In this document: piece after piece, positions 1-7,844 of the stretch
Numbering within the stretch: the first letter of the stretch is position 1
How the letters are laid out: each line of letters opens with the position of its first letter
NCBI GenBank assembly: GCA_964511645.1
Contig: CAZEGV010000040.1
Location: forward strand, 1-24,786
Length of the DNA: 24,786 nucleotides
DNA from: CAZEGV01 sp964511645
Lineage (GTDB): Bacteria; Bacteroidota; Bacteroidia; Cytophagales; JAAEPT01
Direction of reading: 5' to 3'
The notes under the pieces: generated by a model
The model's database searches: none
What the model saw: only the letters and a program-made list of their open reading frames with translations
Told to the model about the DNA's origin: nothing
Program-made: the position numbers and the translations under genes

Positions 1-60
1 AATCTGGTAGTCAGCCGTCTACTCGATTGTGTTCCGTTTCCCGAATGGGCAGTGACCAGC
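1..60. other. GC-rich scrap of unknown origin, left of the sigma remnant
   Basis: About 53 percent G+C (32 of 60 bases), in contrast to the AT-rich surroundings. No open frame or RNA gene is recognisable. Its reverse complement resembles 848-880 (shared GAAACGGAA core). It occupies the place where the missing N-terminal half of the sigma factor gene should be, so a deletion or rearrangement junction probably lies at about 60-79. Confidence 0.35.
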
Positions 61-78
61 GCTGAATCTTAATGATAC

Positions 79-738
79 TTGAACAGAGTAATGGCTTTAT
101 TGTGCTTTCACTCTTCTCGCTTTAAAGCAAGAACAAATATGGAAGGTCACCTTATTTTATACGATAATCAGAATAAAGAAAAATGGGATACCGATTTAAT
201 TGAAAAAGGAAAGGATTATTTAAATATTTCCGCCAAAGGAGAGGCTACAAAATATCACTTAGAGGCTGGAATTTCTTTTTGGCATACTCAAAAAGAAAGT
301 GCTTTAAAATGGGAAAACATTCTTCAATTGTACAACCATTTGTTACAAATAGAATATTCACCTATTGCAGCATTAAATAGGACTTATACCATTTTAACTA
401 TAAGACAAGTCATTTATCCTGTTTGTTTTTACACTCTCTTCGTTAAAATAATTTACCGTAACCAGTTATGCTAAATCATTTTTCCTCGATATTGCAAAAA
501 ACAATTCAATCTAAATTAGACTCATATTATAGTTAAACTGGTATTATGCCTTATCGAAAGCAAATAGCAAAAGAAGAAGAAGAGAAAGAAAGGTTAGAAA
601 ATTAACAGTAAGAAAGATTATTTGCATGAAAACATTAATAAGAATAAAGTAATAGAATATTTACAACTTGCTTTGAATCTTGCTAAAACTAATACGGAGA
701 AAAAGATTATTCTTCAAAAAATAAAAGCTACGAAATAG
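79..738 (+). pseudogene. C-terminal remnant of a DUF6596-type ECF RNA polymerase sigma factor, disrupted
   Basis: The translation from 79 to 387 (LLCFHSSRFKART, KYHLEAGISFWHTQKES, WENILQLYNHLLQ, ALNRTY) matches the C-terminal half of the long ECF sigma factors of Bacteroidota that carry DUF6596. The protein should continue with ALSKAN; those codons occur only at 548, after a 160-bp interruption. Beyond that the frame shifts at least twice: a Glu-rich stretch lies in another frame, and the family-like helical tail (EYLQLALNLAKTN) is read from 604 to a TAG at 736-738. The N-terminal half, with sigma regions 2 and 4, is absent; a stop at 73-75 and GC-rich foreign-looking DNA lie there instead. 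A TTG-initiated frame of 131 codons exists at 79-474, but its last part is inserted DNA, so it is not a functional gene. The family assignment is from recall of its conserved motifs. Confidence 0.82.
388..543. mobile_element. 156-bp MITE-like element with terminal inverted repeats and TTAT target duplication
   Basis: The left end (386-403) and the reverse complement of the right end (527-544) read ATACCATTTTAACTATAA and ATACCAGTTTAACTATAA, 17 of 18 identical, with looser similarity (AGTC...TTTA) further in. TTAT stands on both sides (384-387 and 544-547). Removing the element plus one TTAT copy (160 bp) rejoins ...AACAGG-type codons for NRTY directly to ALSKAN in the same frame, so this is an insertion into a once-continuous sigma-factor gene. 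It holds no open frame of note and must have been moved in trans by a transposase not present in the window. The ends are uncertain by 1-3 bp because TAT is repeated at the right border. I cannot assign the parent IS family. Confidence 0.8.
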
Positions 739-890
739 ACTAGTATGAGGGGTGAGGTAGAAATTCCTTTTTTTTCATAATTTTAATGAGCTTGTTTGTA
801 TTGTCGAAGACTCTAAGCAAATTACTCTAGAAATATTTAGTACTGATTGCTACCCATACGAGAAACGGAATATATAAAATCTGTCAAAAC
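739..890. other. Non-coding spacer between the sigma remnant and the DUF6695 gene
   Basis: No open frame and no convincing terminator hairpin were found for the leftward DUF6695 transcript that ends here. The only structure noted is the segment 848-880, which is similar to the inverted copy of 22-54. Confidence 0.4.
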
Positions 891-1826
891 CTACATTTCC
901 ATTCTAGTCAGAACATACACTTCATCATCATAACTAAGGCTTACCTTTTGGCAATGACTTGGGTAGGTGATGTTTTTTAAGCTCTCTACAGGCATCTTTT
1001 TTTCTGTCTTAAATAATCCTTCACATTCTATAATTCCTTGCAGAGAAAATCGTGTAACTTGATAAAAACTACCAGCCTTGTTAATTGAAAACCAAGAACC
1101 TCCTCCTTCTCCTCCAAGCCATTGTGCGTTTTTCGGCAAGTTCTCAGTCTTTTCAGGAGCAGGTAGTATAGACTGCAAACGCTCTTTAGTTAATTTACAC
1201 TCAGGATAAAAAATATCGCCGCTCAATTGCTGAGGAATAATTGTTACCGATTTTAGCGAGCGTACATTATTCAGTGGTGTGGGAGTAAAAGGTACGTAAT
1301 AATTCATCTTTAAACTCGACCAGAAGTTAATTTTTCCTGCCTGTAATACAGTATTTACAAATCGTGAACAATTAGTTCCTTTTCTTACAAAGGGTCCATA
1401 AGGAGTTGCTTCTTTTTCCACCATTTCTATAGCTTTGGCGTAAGCTTTTTCAAAATTAATCCTTGTATATCCAGCATGTAATTCTCCTTCTCCGTGGCAG
1501 GCAGGGTTTTGTTGCAATTCATTCAAGACCTCCCCGTAATTTAGAATTTCTTTTTTCTTTAAAACGGCTTTTGTATTTACTATTAAGTCAAAATCAGTGC
1601 TTGAGCACCTCACTCTCCCGTGCTGATGTGGTGCATGATAACGCCCAAAATCGAAATAATAACAGACCCCTTTATCATTAATTAAAACTAAGGCAGCATG
1701 TCCAGCTTTATAATAGTTGTTTTTATTAAACCCAAAAAAACTAGTAATAGGGTCATACCAAGCTCCTGCTTGCTTACAATAAGTTTGTGGCCAAGCTAGT
1801 GCAATACCAAATCCTGTATATGCCAT
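891..1826 (-). CDS. DUF6695 family protein, possible permuted papain/NlpC-P60-fold enzyme
   Basis: Bacteroidota family of unknown biochemical function, recognised from the opening MAYTGFGIALAWPQTYC and the block NPACHGEGELHAGY. The ATG at 1826 is preferred over an upstream TTG at 1847 because family members begin MAYTG; it leaves 2 bp after the stop of the preceding gene instead of an overlap. Counting from this ATG, a GHAALVLI strand carries His43 and a later GTNCSRFVNT helix carries Cys153. The order His then Cys is that of circularly permuted papain-like hydrolases, so a cysteine hydrolase is a reasonable but unproven idea. No signal peptide or membrane segment is visible. It is the last gene of the leftward train and is probably cotranscribed with the beta-propeller/SPOR gene. 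Confidence is good for the family and low for the catalytic role. Confidence 0.75.
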   Translation of the reverse strand: MAYTGFGIALAWPQTYCKQAGAWYDPITSFFGFNKNNYYKAGHAALVLINDKGVCYYFDFGRYHAPHQHGRVRCSSTDFDLIVNTKAVLKKKEILNYGEVLNELQQNPACHGEGELHAGYTRINFEKAYAKAIEMVEKEATPYGPFVRKGTNCSRFVNTVLQAGKINFWSSLKMNYYVPFTPTPLNNVRSLKSVTIIPQQLSGDIFYPECKLTKERLQSILPAPEKTENLPKNAQWLGGEGGGSWFSINKAGSFYQVTRFSLQGIIECEGLFKTEKKMPVESLKNITYPSHCQKVSLSYDDEVYVLTRMEM

Positions 1827-1828
1827 TT

Positions 1829-3244
1829 TTATCGCTTTAAGACCCAAGCACTACCAAAATCCTGTTTGGCTTTTTCTTTTATTTTTTTAGATTCTTGTAA
1901 TGTGAGGCTACGCCCACAGCTAATTGCTGTTAAACCATTTTTATAAGCAAATGACTCTCCATCATAACCTAATTTTGTACATTTATTTAACATCTTACTC
2001 ACGTTATCTTGACTCCCAAACACACCAACAATTACATAATAATTACCTACTCCTATTTTTTTAGTTACAACAGGATTGGGCTTCATTTTGTTCTCAACCT
2101 TAGCTATTTCAGGTGTTATTTTTGATTCATCTATTGATTTTGTCTCCTTTACAACAGTTGGTGTAACTTCTTTTACGACCAATGCAGGTTTTTGTTTTTC
2201 ACAATCAAAAATCATAATACTACCTGTATAGCAGGCTACCCATATTCTATCATTATCGTGATCATAAGCAATTCCAATTGGGTGGATACCTGTTTTCACA
2301 GTATTTTCTCCTAAACTCATGGTTTTTGTGTCTATATTTGATACTGTGCTAGAGTTATAATTAACCACATATAATGATTTCTTATCAGTAGACAAAACCA
2401 TACTCCTCGGCGTAAGCCCAGACCACATCTTCTTAACAGTCTTTTTGGTATACAAAGAGACCTTAGCAATAGCACTCTCCTTATTTAAAGAAACATATAA
2501 AAATCCTCCTTTATCATCTATACAAATATGTCTAGGCCCTTTCCCTATATTTTTCCATACTTCTTTTTCAAAAGTTTTAAGATCAATACGCACAAGTTTT
2601 TCTTCTCCCATTGCAGCTACATAAGCATAACGAGAGTCTGCATCAATAGCAATTCCTCTTGGGTATTTACCAATACTGATATCACGTATTAAGTACTCAT
2701 GTTTTAAATCTACTATACTTATATTTCCATTACACCAATTACTTACCAATAAATATTTGTTGTCAGGAGTAATAGCTAAATACTTAGGTACAGCTCCTAC
2801 TTTGACAGTAGACATAATTTTTTTAGTATTGAGATCAATTTTATATAAATAACTTTTATCTAAACTAGTATCAATACCACAAGCATCCACTCCAGGCTTA
2901 TTAAAACCTTTACCGTACATTTGATAATTAGACACCCAAATATAGTTAGAGTCGGGTGTATACGCTGCCTCTACAGGTGAACCTTCATAAGAACCGCTAA
3001 GGGTAGAATCATTCAATAAATCTGCTTCTACTTTATCTATAATTGTATGTGTTAAATTTCCTAATGAGTCATATACAGTAATGCTATGAGAATACATCAT
3101 ATTTTGTGCAAACATTCCTTTTGGAGTATACACAATAGATTTAGGAGTGATGTCTCCTGTTATAGTTTTAAATAGTTTTAGTGTTTGACCATAAGCTAGG
3201 TTAGTCAATAAGCAAAACACAAGAATAAAAACACGATTCATCAT
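1829..3244 (-). CDS. Exported YncE/YVTN-type beta-propeller protein with C-terminal SPOR domain
   Basis: Residues 1-19 form a signal peptide (hydrophobic core, cleavage near AYG-Q). Residues about 25-350 contain successive YVTN/YncE-like blades, for example PKYLAITPDNKYLLVSN, PRGIAIDADSRYAYVA, PRSMVLSTDKKSLYVVN and PIGIAYDHDNDRIWVA. A Lys/Glu/Thr-rich linker (about 355-395) leads to a SPOR domain (about 398-471: YYVIVGVFGSQDNVSKML through FGSAWVL). SPOR domains bind glycan strands stripped of stem peptides, so the protein should act in the periplasm at septal or remodelled peptidoglycan. The propeller ligand is unknown; a six- or seven-bladed fold is inferred. The ATG overlaps the radA stop as ATGA, implying translational coupling. 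The propeller-plus-SPOR architecture is unusual to me. Confidence 0.8.
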   Translation of the reverse strand: MMNRVFILVFCLLTNLAYGQTLKLFKTITGDITPKSIVYTPKGMFAQNMMYSHSITVYDSLGNLTHTIIDKVEADLLNDSTLSGSYEGSPVEAAYTPDSNYIWVSNYQMYGKGFNKPGVDACGIDTSLDKSYLYKIDLNTKKIMSTVKVGAVPKYLAITPDNKYLLVSNWCNGNISIVDLKHEYLIRDISIGKYPRGIAIDADSRYAYVAAMGEEKLVRIDLKTFEKEVWKNIGKGPRHICIDDKGGFLYVSLNKESAIAKVSLYTKKTVKKMWSGLTPRSMVLSTDKKSLYVVNYNSSTVSNIDTKTMSLGENTVKTGIHPIGIAYDHDNDRIWVACYTGSIMIFDCEKQKPALVVKEVTPTVVKETKSIDESKITPEIAKVENKMKPNPVVTKKIGVGNYYVIVGVFGSQDNVSKMLNKCTKLGYDGESFAYKNGLTAISCGRSLTLQESKKIKEKAKQDFGSAWVLKR

Positions 3245-4611
3245 CCGAATAAATAAGAAATTACTTGATCAATTTTAGTGACACTGTTCACTTCGATTTT
3301 TAATTTACTGAAATCTACTGATAATTTGTTATGTTTTGATATGAAAATTTTTTCAAAACCTAGCTTTTCTGCTTCGCTAATTCTTTTTTCTATTTGACTA
3401 ATTGCTCTTACCTCTCCTCCTAAGCCAACTTCTGCGGCAAAACAAAAGTTAATCGGAATTGTCATTTCGTTATAACTAGAAACTATTGCTACACAAATTG
3501 CTAAATCAATAGCTGGATCATCTACTTTTATTCCTCCTGCAATGTTCAAGAAAACATCTTGAGTACCTAGTCTAAACCCACATCTTTTTTCAAGTACGGC
3601 AAGTAGCATATTCAACCGCTTAGCATCATACCCCGTACAGCTACGCTGAGGAGTCCCATAAGCAGCATTACTAACCAAAGCCTGTATTTCTACCAATAAA
3701 GGACGGTTACCTTCTAATGTAGAGGCAATACTTACTCCCGCTAGCGATTCTTCTCTTTGCGAAAGCAAAATCTCAGAGGGATTAGTTACTTGCCGCATAC
3801 CTTGACCCGTCATTTCATAAATCCCTAACTCTGAAGTAGGTCCAAATCTATTTTTGATTGTTCTTAAAATACGATAGCTCATATGTCTATCACCCTCAAA
3901 TTGGAGTACAGTATCTACCATGTGTTCTAATACTTTTGGTCCAGCTAGAGAACCTTCTTTGGTAATATGTCCAATCAAAAAAACAGGAGTACTAGTTTCT
4001 TTTGCGAACCTAATCAACTCTGCCGTGCATTCTCTCACCTGTGAAATACTACCCGCAGATGACTCTATATGAGCAGATGTCAGTGTTTGGATAGAGTCAA
4101 TCACCAGTAAATTTGGCTCTAACAATTCTATTTGTTTAAAAATATTTTGGGTATTTGTTTCAGATAAAATATAACAATGATCAGATTGGCTAGAAAGACG
4201 TTCTGCTCGCATTTTGATTTGTGTCTTGCTTTCTTCTCCTGATACATAAAGTACTTTTAAATGCCGAATTGCCAAAGCAACTTGTAACATTAAAGTAGAT
4301 TTTCCGATGCCTGGCTCACCACCTATCAGCACCATACTCCCCTGTACAATTCCTCCGCCTAATACTCGGTCAAATTCCTTATCTCCCGATGAAATACGGT
4401 CAAGACTTTCATATTTAATCTCCGCAATAGTACTTGGTTTGTTACTGACTTGACTCGAAGTACTTTGTTGTTTCCAAGCTTTTTTTTCTTCTTTATGAAT
4501 GACCTCTTCCACCATGGTGTTCCACTCATTACAAGAAGGACATTTACCCATCCACTTTGAAGATTGTCCTCCGCAACTCTGACAGAAATATGATGTTTTA
4601 ATTTTTGCCAT
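3241..4611 (-). CDS. radA: DNA repair protein RadA/Sms
   Basis: RecA-related ATPase/helicase that drives branch migration of recombination intermediates. All domains are present at normal length (456 aa): N-terminal zinc finger with Cys10, Cys13, Cys24 and Cys27; Walker A GEPGIGKST at about 98-106; Walker B LLVIDSIQT at about 168-176; the RadA-specific KNRFG motif at 253-257; and a C-terminal Lon-protease-like domain with LNIAGGIKVDDPAIDLAI and ending in the usual ISYLFG-type tail. It starts 3 bp after the argD-type gene stop, and its TGA is shared with the ATG of the propeller/SPOR gene. Position in a mixed train suggests constitutive expression with the housekeeping genes around it. Confidence 0.97.
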   Translation of the reverse strand: MAKIKTSYFCQSCGGQSSKWMGKCPSCNEWNTMVEEVIHKEEKKAWKQQSTSSQVSNKPSTIAEIKYESLDRISSGDKEFDRVLGGGIVQGSMVLIGGEPGIGKSTLMLQVALAIRHLKVLYVSGEESKTQIKMRAERLSSQSDHCYILSETNTQNIFKQIELLEPNLLVIDSIQTLTSAHIESSAGSISQVRECTAELIRFAKETSTPVFLIGHITKEGSLAGPKVLEHMVDTVLQFEGDRHMSYRILRTIKNRFGPTSELGIYEMTGQGMRQVTNPSEILLSQREESLAGVSIASTLEGNRPLLVEIQALVSNAAYGTPQRSCTGYDAKRLNMLLAVLEKRCGFRLGTQDVFLNIAGGIKVDDPAIDLAICVAIVSSYNEMTIPINFCFAAEVGLGGEVRAISQIEKRISEAEKLGFEKIFISKHNKLSVDFSKLKIEVNSVTKIDQVISYLFG

Positions 4612-4614
4612 TTG

Positions 4615-5739
4615 TTAAAGACATTTTTTTAACGCTTCTACAAAAACATCAATCTCCTGAGTCGTAATGTTAAGCGCTGGCAGTAAACGAATTGTTTTTT
4701 TATCTGACGAAGTCCCTGTAAATATTTTATAATCAAATAATAATTTTTTTCGTACCGAAGCACATTCTTCTGCTAACTCTATTCCAATCATTAAACCTTT
4801 TCCACGAACTTCTTTTATTTCTTTTATTGATTGAAGTTGTTTAATCGCATAACTACCTACTTTCAAAGCATTTGTTAAAAGGTTTTCTTTTTTATAAACC
4901 TCTAATACCGCTATCGCTGCTGCACATGCAAGATGACTTCCTCCAAAAGTAGTACCTAACATCCCAAATTTAGCTTCAAATTTAGGACTAATGAGTACTC
5001 CTCCAATCGGAAAACCATTTCCCATTGCTTTCGCCATTGTATAAATATCTGCCTTTATATTATAATAATCGGTAGAAAAGAATTTTCCGCTACGCCCATA
5101 ACCGCATTGTACCGAGTCGCAAACATATACTGCTTGATGCTCATCACATAAATCCCGAATTGCTTGAATAAATTCTTGGCTCGCTTCATGAATACCTGCT
5201 AAACCCTGTATCCCTTCTGTAATTACGGCACATATTTCGTGTTGTGCAAAGGCTTTCTTTAGTGCCAATACATCATTAAAAGGTAAAATAAGTGCGTTTT
5301 CTGTTTCGTTAACTGGAGCTATAATCTTAGGGTTGTCTGTAATGGCTACTACAAGAGATGTACGCCCATGAAATCCCTTTGAGAAAGAAATGATTTTTTT
5401 TCTTCCTGTATGAAACGATGCAAGTTTAAGTGCATTCTCATTGGCTTCTGCTCCAGAGTTGCACAAGAATAACTCATAATTGTCATAACCCGATGCCTCC
5501 CCTAATTTATCGGCCAACTCTTGCTGTAAAGGGTTTTGTATAGAGTTAGAATAAAAACCAAGTTTTGAAATTTGATCTGTAATTTTTTTGACATAATGAG
5601 GGTGAGAATGCCCTATTGATACGGGGGCATGACCACCATATAAATCTAAGTATTTATTTCCCTTATCATCCCAAATATATGAGCCTTTACCTCTGGTGAT
5701 GGTAATATCGAATAGTGGGTAAACTTCAAATAATTTCAT
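4615..5739 (-). CDS. argD: ArgD-type N-acyl-ornithine aminotransferase (acetyl- or succinylornithine)
   Basis: Class III PLP-dependent aminotransferase of the arginine pathway. Motifs seen: NSGAEAN (94-100), FHGRT (123-127), EGIQG (175-179), DSVQCGYGRSG (208-218), the PLP lysine Lys237 in MAKAMGNGFP, and TFGGSHLAC. Length (374 aa) and the opening MKLFEVYPLFDI fit the Bacteroidota ArgD group. Members of this phylum often use N-succinyl rather than N-acetyl intermediates, so the acyl group of the substrate is not decided by sequence. The usual consensus EPIQGEGG and DEVQTG are altered here (EGIQG, DSVQCG); I believe this is lineage-typical rather than a defect. No other arginine genes are in the window. 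It lies 12 bp after ppnP and 3 bp before radA. Confidence 0.85.
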   Translation of the reverse strand: MKLFEVYPLFDITITRGKGSYIWDDKGNKYLDLYGGHAPVSIGHSHPHYVKKITDQISKLGFYSNSIQNPLQQELADKLGEASGYDNYELFLCNSGAEANENALKLASFHTGRKKIISFSKGFHGRTSLVVAITDNPKIIAPVNETENALILPFNDVLALKKAFAQHEICAVITEGIQGLAGIHEASQEFIQAIRDLCDEHQAVYVCDSVQCGYGRSGKFFSTDYYNIKADIYTMAKAMGNGFPIGGVLISPKFEAKFGMLGTTFGGSHLACAAAIAVLEVYKKENLLTNALKVGSYAIKQLQSIKEIKEVRGKGLMIGIELAEECASVRKKLLFDYKIFTGTSSDKKTIRLLPALNITTQEIDVFVEALKKCL

Positions 5740-5751
5740 TCTAATAATAGT

Positions 5752-6033
5752 TTATGAATATTGGCATAAATACGAAGTATTACCCTCCGATTTTACTTTG
5801 AAGCTAGAGTTAGCCTCTACTTCAAATGATTCTGTAGCTCCATATGACTCCCAATCGCTATTTCCTTTTCGTTGTATCGTCAATTTTCCTTGAATGACTG
5901 TCATCTTCTCATGTTTAGATGTGCCAAACTCATATTCGCCATCTTGCATCACACCAATAGTTGATTTTCCCTCTACTGATTCGTAAGCTAACGAACTTAC
6001 TTTTCCTTCAAAATAATGATTAATTTCAAACAT
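5752..6033 (-). CDS. ppnP: Pyrimidine/purine nucleoside phosphorylase PpnP
   Basis: Small single-domain cupin (formerly DUF1255/YaiE) that phosphorolyses several nucleosides to base and ribose-1-phosphate. The signature runs through IGVMQDGEYEFGTSKHEKMT, the beta strands VIQGKLTIQ, and the end TSYLCQYS, which parallels the E. coli protein along its whole length (93 aa from this start). The ATG at 6033 is preferred because it gives MFEINHYFEGKV as in homologues and sits 4 bp after the trkH stop. A TTG at 6045 would add four residues and overlap trkH by 8 bp. There is no functional link to its neighbours beyond shared transcription. Confidence 0.9.
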   Translation of the reverse strand: MFEINHYFEGKVSSLAYESVEGKSTIGVMQDGEYEFGTSKHEKMTVIQGKLTIQRKGNSDWESYGATESFEVEANSSFKVKSEGNTSYLCQYS

Positions 6034-6037
6034 ATTT

Positions 6038-7843
6038 TTATCCAATTAATAAGTGTGCATTAGGGTATTTATAATTAGTACTTTCAACCCGTGTACTTAA
6101 TGCTAGTGCCAATGTTAATGTGCCAATTCTACCAAAAAACATTGAAAAAATAATAATAATTTTCCCCACTAAAGATAACTCTGCTGTAATCCCTGTGCTT
6201 AATCCTACCGTAGCAAATGCTGATACTTGCTCAAATACAATTCGTATAATATCAATATTAGGTTCTACTATTGATAATACAAAAATCATCATAAGATTGT
6301 AAAATGCAGCAAAAGCAAAAATAGAAAAAGCCTTAAACAACAAATCATTTGAAATATGACGTTTACCTAAATCTACATTTTTCTTTCCTCTAATGGTCGC
6401 AATTGCTGATACAGTAATCAATAAGAATGTAGAAGTTTTGATACCTCCACCAGTAGAACCAGACGATGCACCGATAAACATTAATAATATCATAAATATT
6501 AATGTGGGTTGTAGAAATTCACCAAAGTCTAGCGTATTAAACCCAGCGGTACGGGTTGTAACAGATTGAAAAAAAGAGGCAATCATTTTTTCAAAAAAAG
6601 TAAGCTCTCCTAGAGTATTATTATACTCTATGCTAAAAAATAAAAGCATTCCGATAAGTATAAGTACCGCAGAAGTATAAATCGAAATCTTACTTCCTAA
6701 CTCCCAGTCTTTCCAAGGTTTTTGAATACGTTCTCGTAATTTTTTTGGTGAAAGTACGTCTTGTATAGTTGAAAAACCGATACTACCAATAATAATTGCA
6801 CAAGCAATTACAACTTGAAACAAATATGACTCACGGATAATATTTTGATATAAACCATCTGTAAACAAGCTAAATCCAGCATTACAAAACGCTGAAACAC
6901 CATGAAATATTGAATAAAATATTTTTTGTCCCAAATGGGTAAATTCTACCTGAGAACCCCAAGTAAAAAACAATAACGTTGCTGCCAAACTCTCTATTAA
7001 AAGTGTAATTAAAATTACTTTCCGAAGCATATTCTTAGCCGAAGATAATGACTCAGAGTCTAAAAATTCTTGCATTGCTACTTGATGCTTAATGCCTAGT
7101 CCATGTCGCATAAACGAAGTGAAAAATGCAGCAAATGAAACAATCCCAATCCCGCCAAACTGCATCATAAACAGCAGTACATAATGACCTTTCATTGTCC
7201 AATACGTTGCAGTATCAACCACAATAAGTCCTGTTACACAAGAGGCACTCACCGAAGTAAAAAAAGCATCCAATAAGTTGGCACCGCCAGCATGTGTAGA
7301 CATCTCGGGTAATAATAATAACCCTGTACCGAGGCTAATGAGTAAAATAAAACTTAAAATAAATGTCCACGCAGGATTAATTGTTAAAAGGTGAACATAA
7401 GAACTTGCCTTTACAAATTTCTGACCTACAATGTAAAGCATAGAAATTGTAATAATAATTTGATAAATCTCTCTAAATGATTCAGCTGATATATGCGAAA
7501 AATATCCTGTAAGGGTATGTAATATGTCTTGAGAAAAAAGGGCGTGACCAATAGCCGTAATCAAAATAAATACCATCAATATGGCTTCATAAATTGTTTC
7601 TTTAATAAATTTAATCCGTTCAAAAGAATAAATTACTTTCACAAAATAGGTAATGGCAAAAACTTGAAAAACGACATCCATTACCTTCTCTATGAAAGTC
7701 ATATTTTCTGCAGTGGCAGGGAACCCAACAACATAGATAATTAACCCAATAGTTGCCATCGTAGCAATAGTCGAAATAAAACCGACAATACCAAGTACAC
7801 TGCTTTTGGTGTCATAAATGAATTGATTAAATCTCTCTAACAC
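6038..7843 (-). CDS. trkH: TrkH/KtrB-type potassium uptake channel subunit with N-terminal membrane extension
   Basis: Inner-membrane potassium transporter of the Trk/Ktr/HKT superfamily. The four pore-loop filter sequences are visible: SCVTGL (201-206), FCNAGF (319-324), TRTAGFN (430-436) and FATVGLS (543-549), plus the gating-loop region GASSGSTGGGIKTS. The core pore begins near residue 155; the first about 150 residues add three or four hydrophobic segments that a minimal KtrB lacks. It starts with GTG, 1 bp after the hldA stop; no ATG lies near enough to give a full first helix. The cytosolic regulatory partner (TrkA/KtrA RCK protein) is not in the window and may be encoded elsewhere. Confidence 0.93.
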   Translation of the reverse strand: MLERFNQFIYDTKSSVLGIVGFISTIATMATIGLIIYVVGFPATAENMTFIEKVMDVVFQVFAITYFVKVIYSFERIKFIKETIYEAILMVFILITAIGHALFSQDILHTLTGYFSHISAESFREIYQIIITISMLYIVGQKFVKASSYVHLLTINPAWTFILSFILLISLGTGLLLLPEMSTHAGGANLLDAFFTSVSASCVTGLIVVDTATYWTMKGHYVLLFMMQFGGIGIVSFAAFFTSFMRHGLGIKHQVAMQEFLDSESLSSAKNMLRKVILITLLIESLAATLLFFTWGSQVEFTHLGQKIFYSIFHGVSAFCNAGFSLFTDGLYQNIIRESYLFQVVIACAIIIGSIGFSTIQDVLSPKKLRERIQKPWKDWELGSKISIYTSAVLILIGMLLFFSIEYNNTLGELTFFEKMIASFFQSVTTRTAGFNTLDFGEFLQPTLIFMILLMFIGASSGSTGGGIKTSTFLLITVSAIATIRGKKNVDLGKRHISNDLLFKAFSIFAFAAFYNLMMIFVLSIVEPNIDIIRIVFEQVSAFATVGLSTGITAELSLVGKIIIIFSMFFGRIGTLTLALALSTRVESTNYKYPNAHLLIG

Positions 7844-7844
7844 C

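Noticed and set aside
1..60. rRNA or tRNA fragment because of the higher G+C
   Set aside because: No cloverleaf, no conserved rRNA segment and no CCA end could be recognised on either strand.
79..474. A 131-codon open frame taken as a complete small protein
   Set aside because: It begins with TTG in the middle of a known family and its last 29 codons come from the inserted element, so it is a fragment of a pseudogene.
1463..1681. Plus-strand frames inside minus-strand genes (for example here, 7529-7744, 12227-12472, 21729-22097, 24106-24435)
   Set aside because: They are antisense to well-supported conserved genes and have no recognisable motifs of their own.
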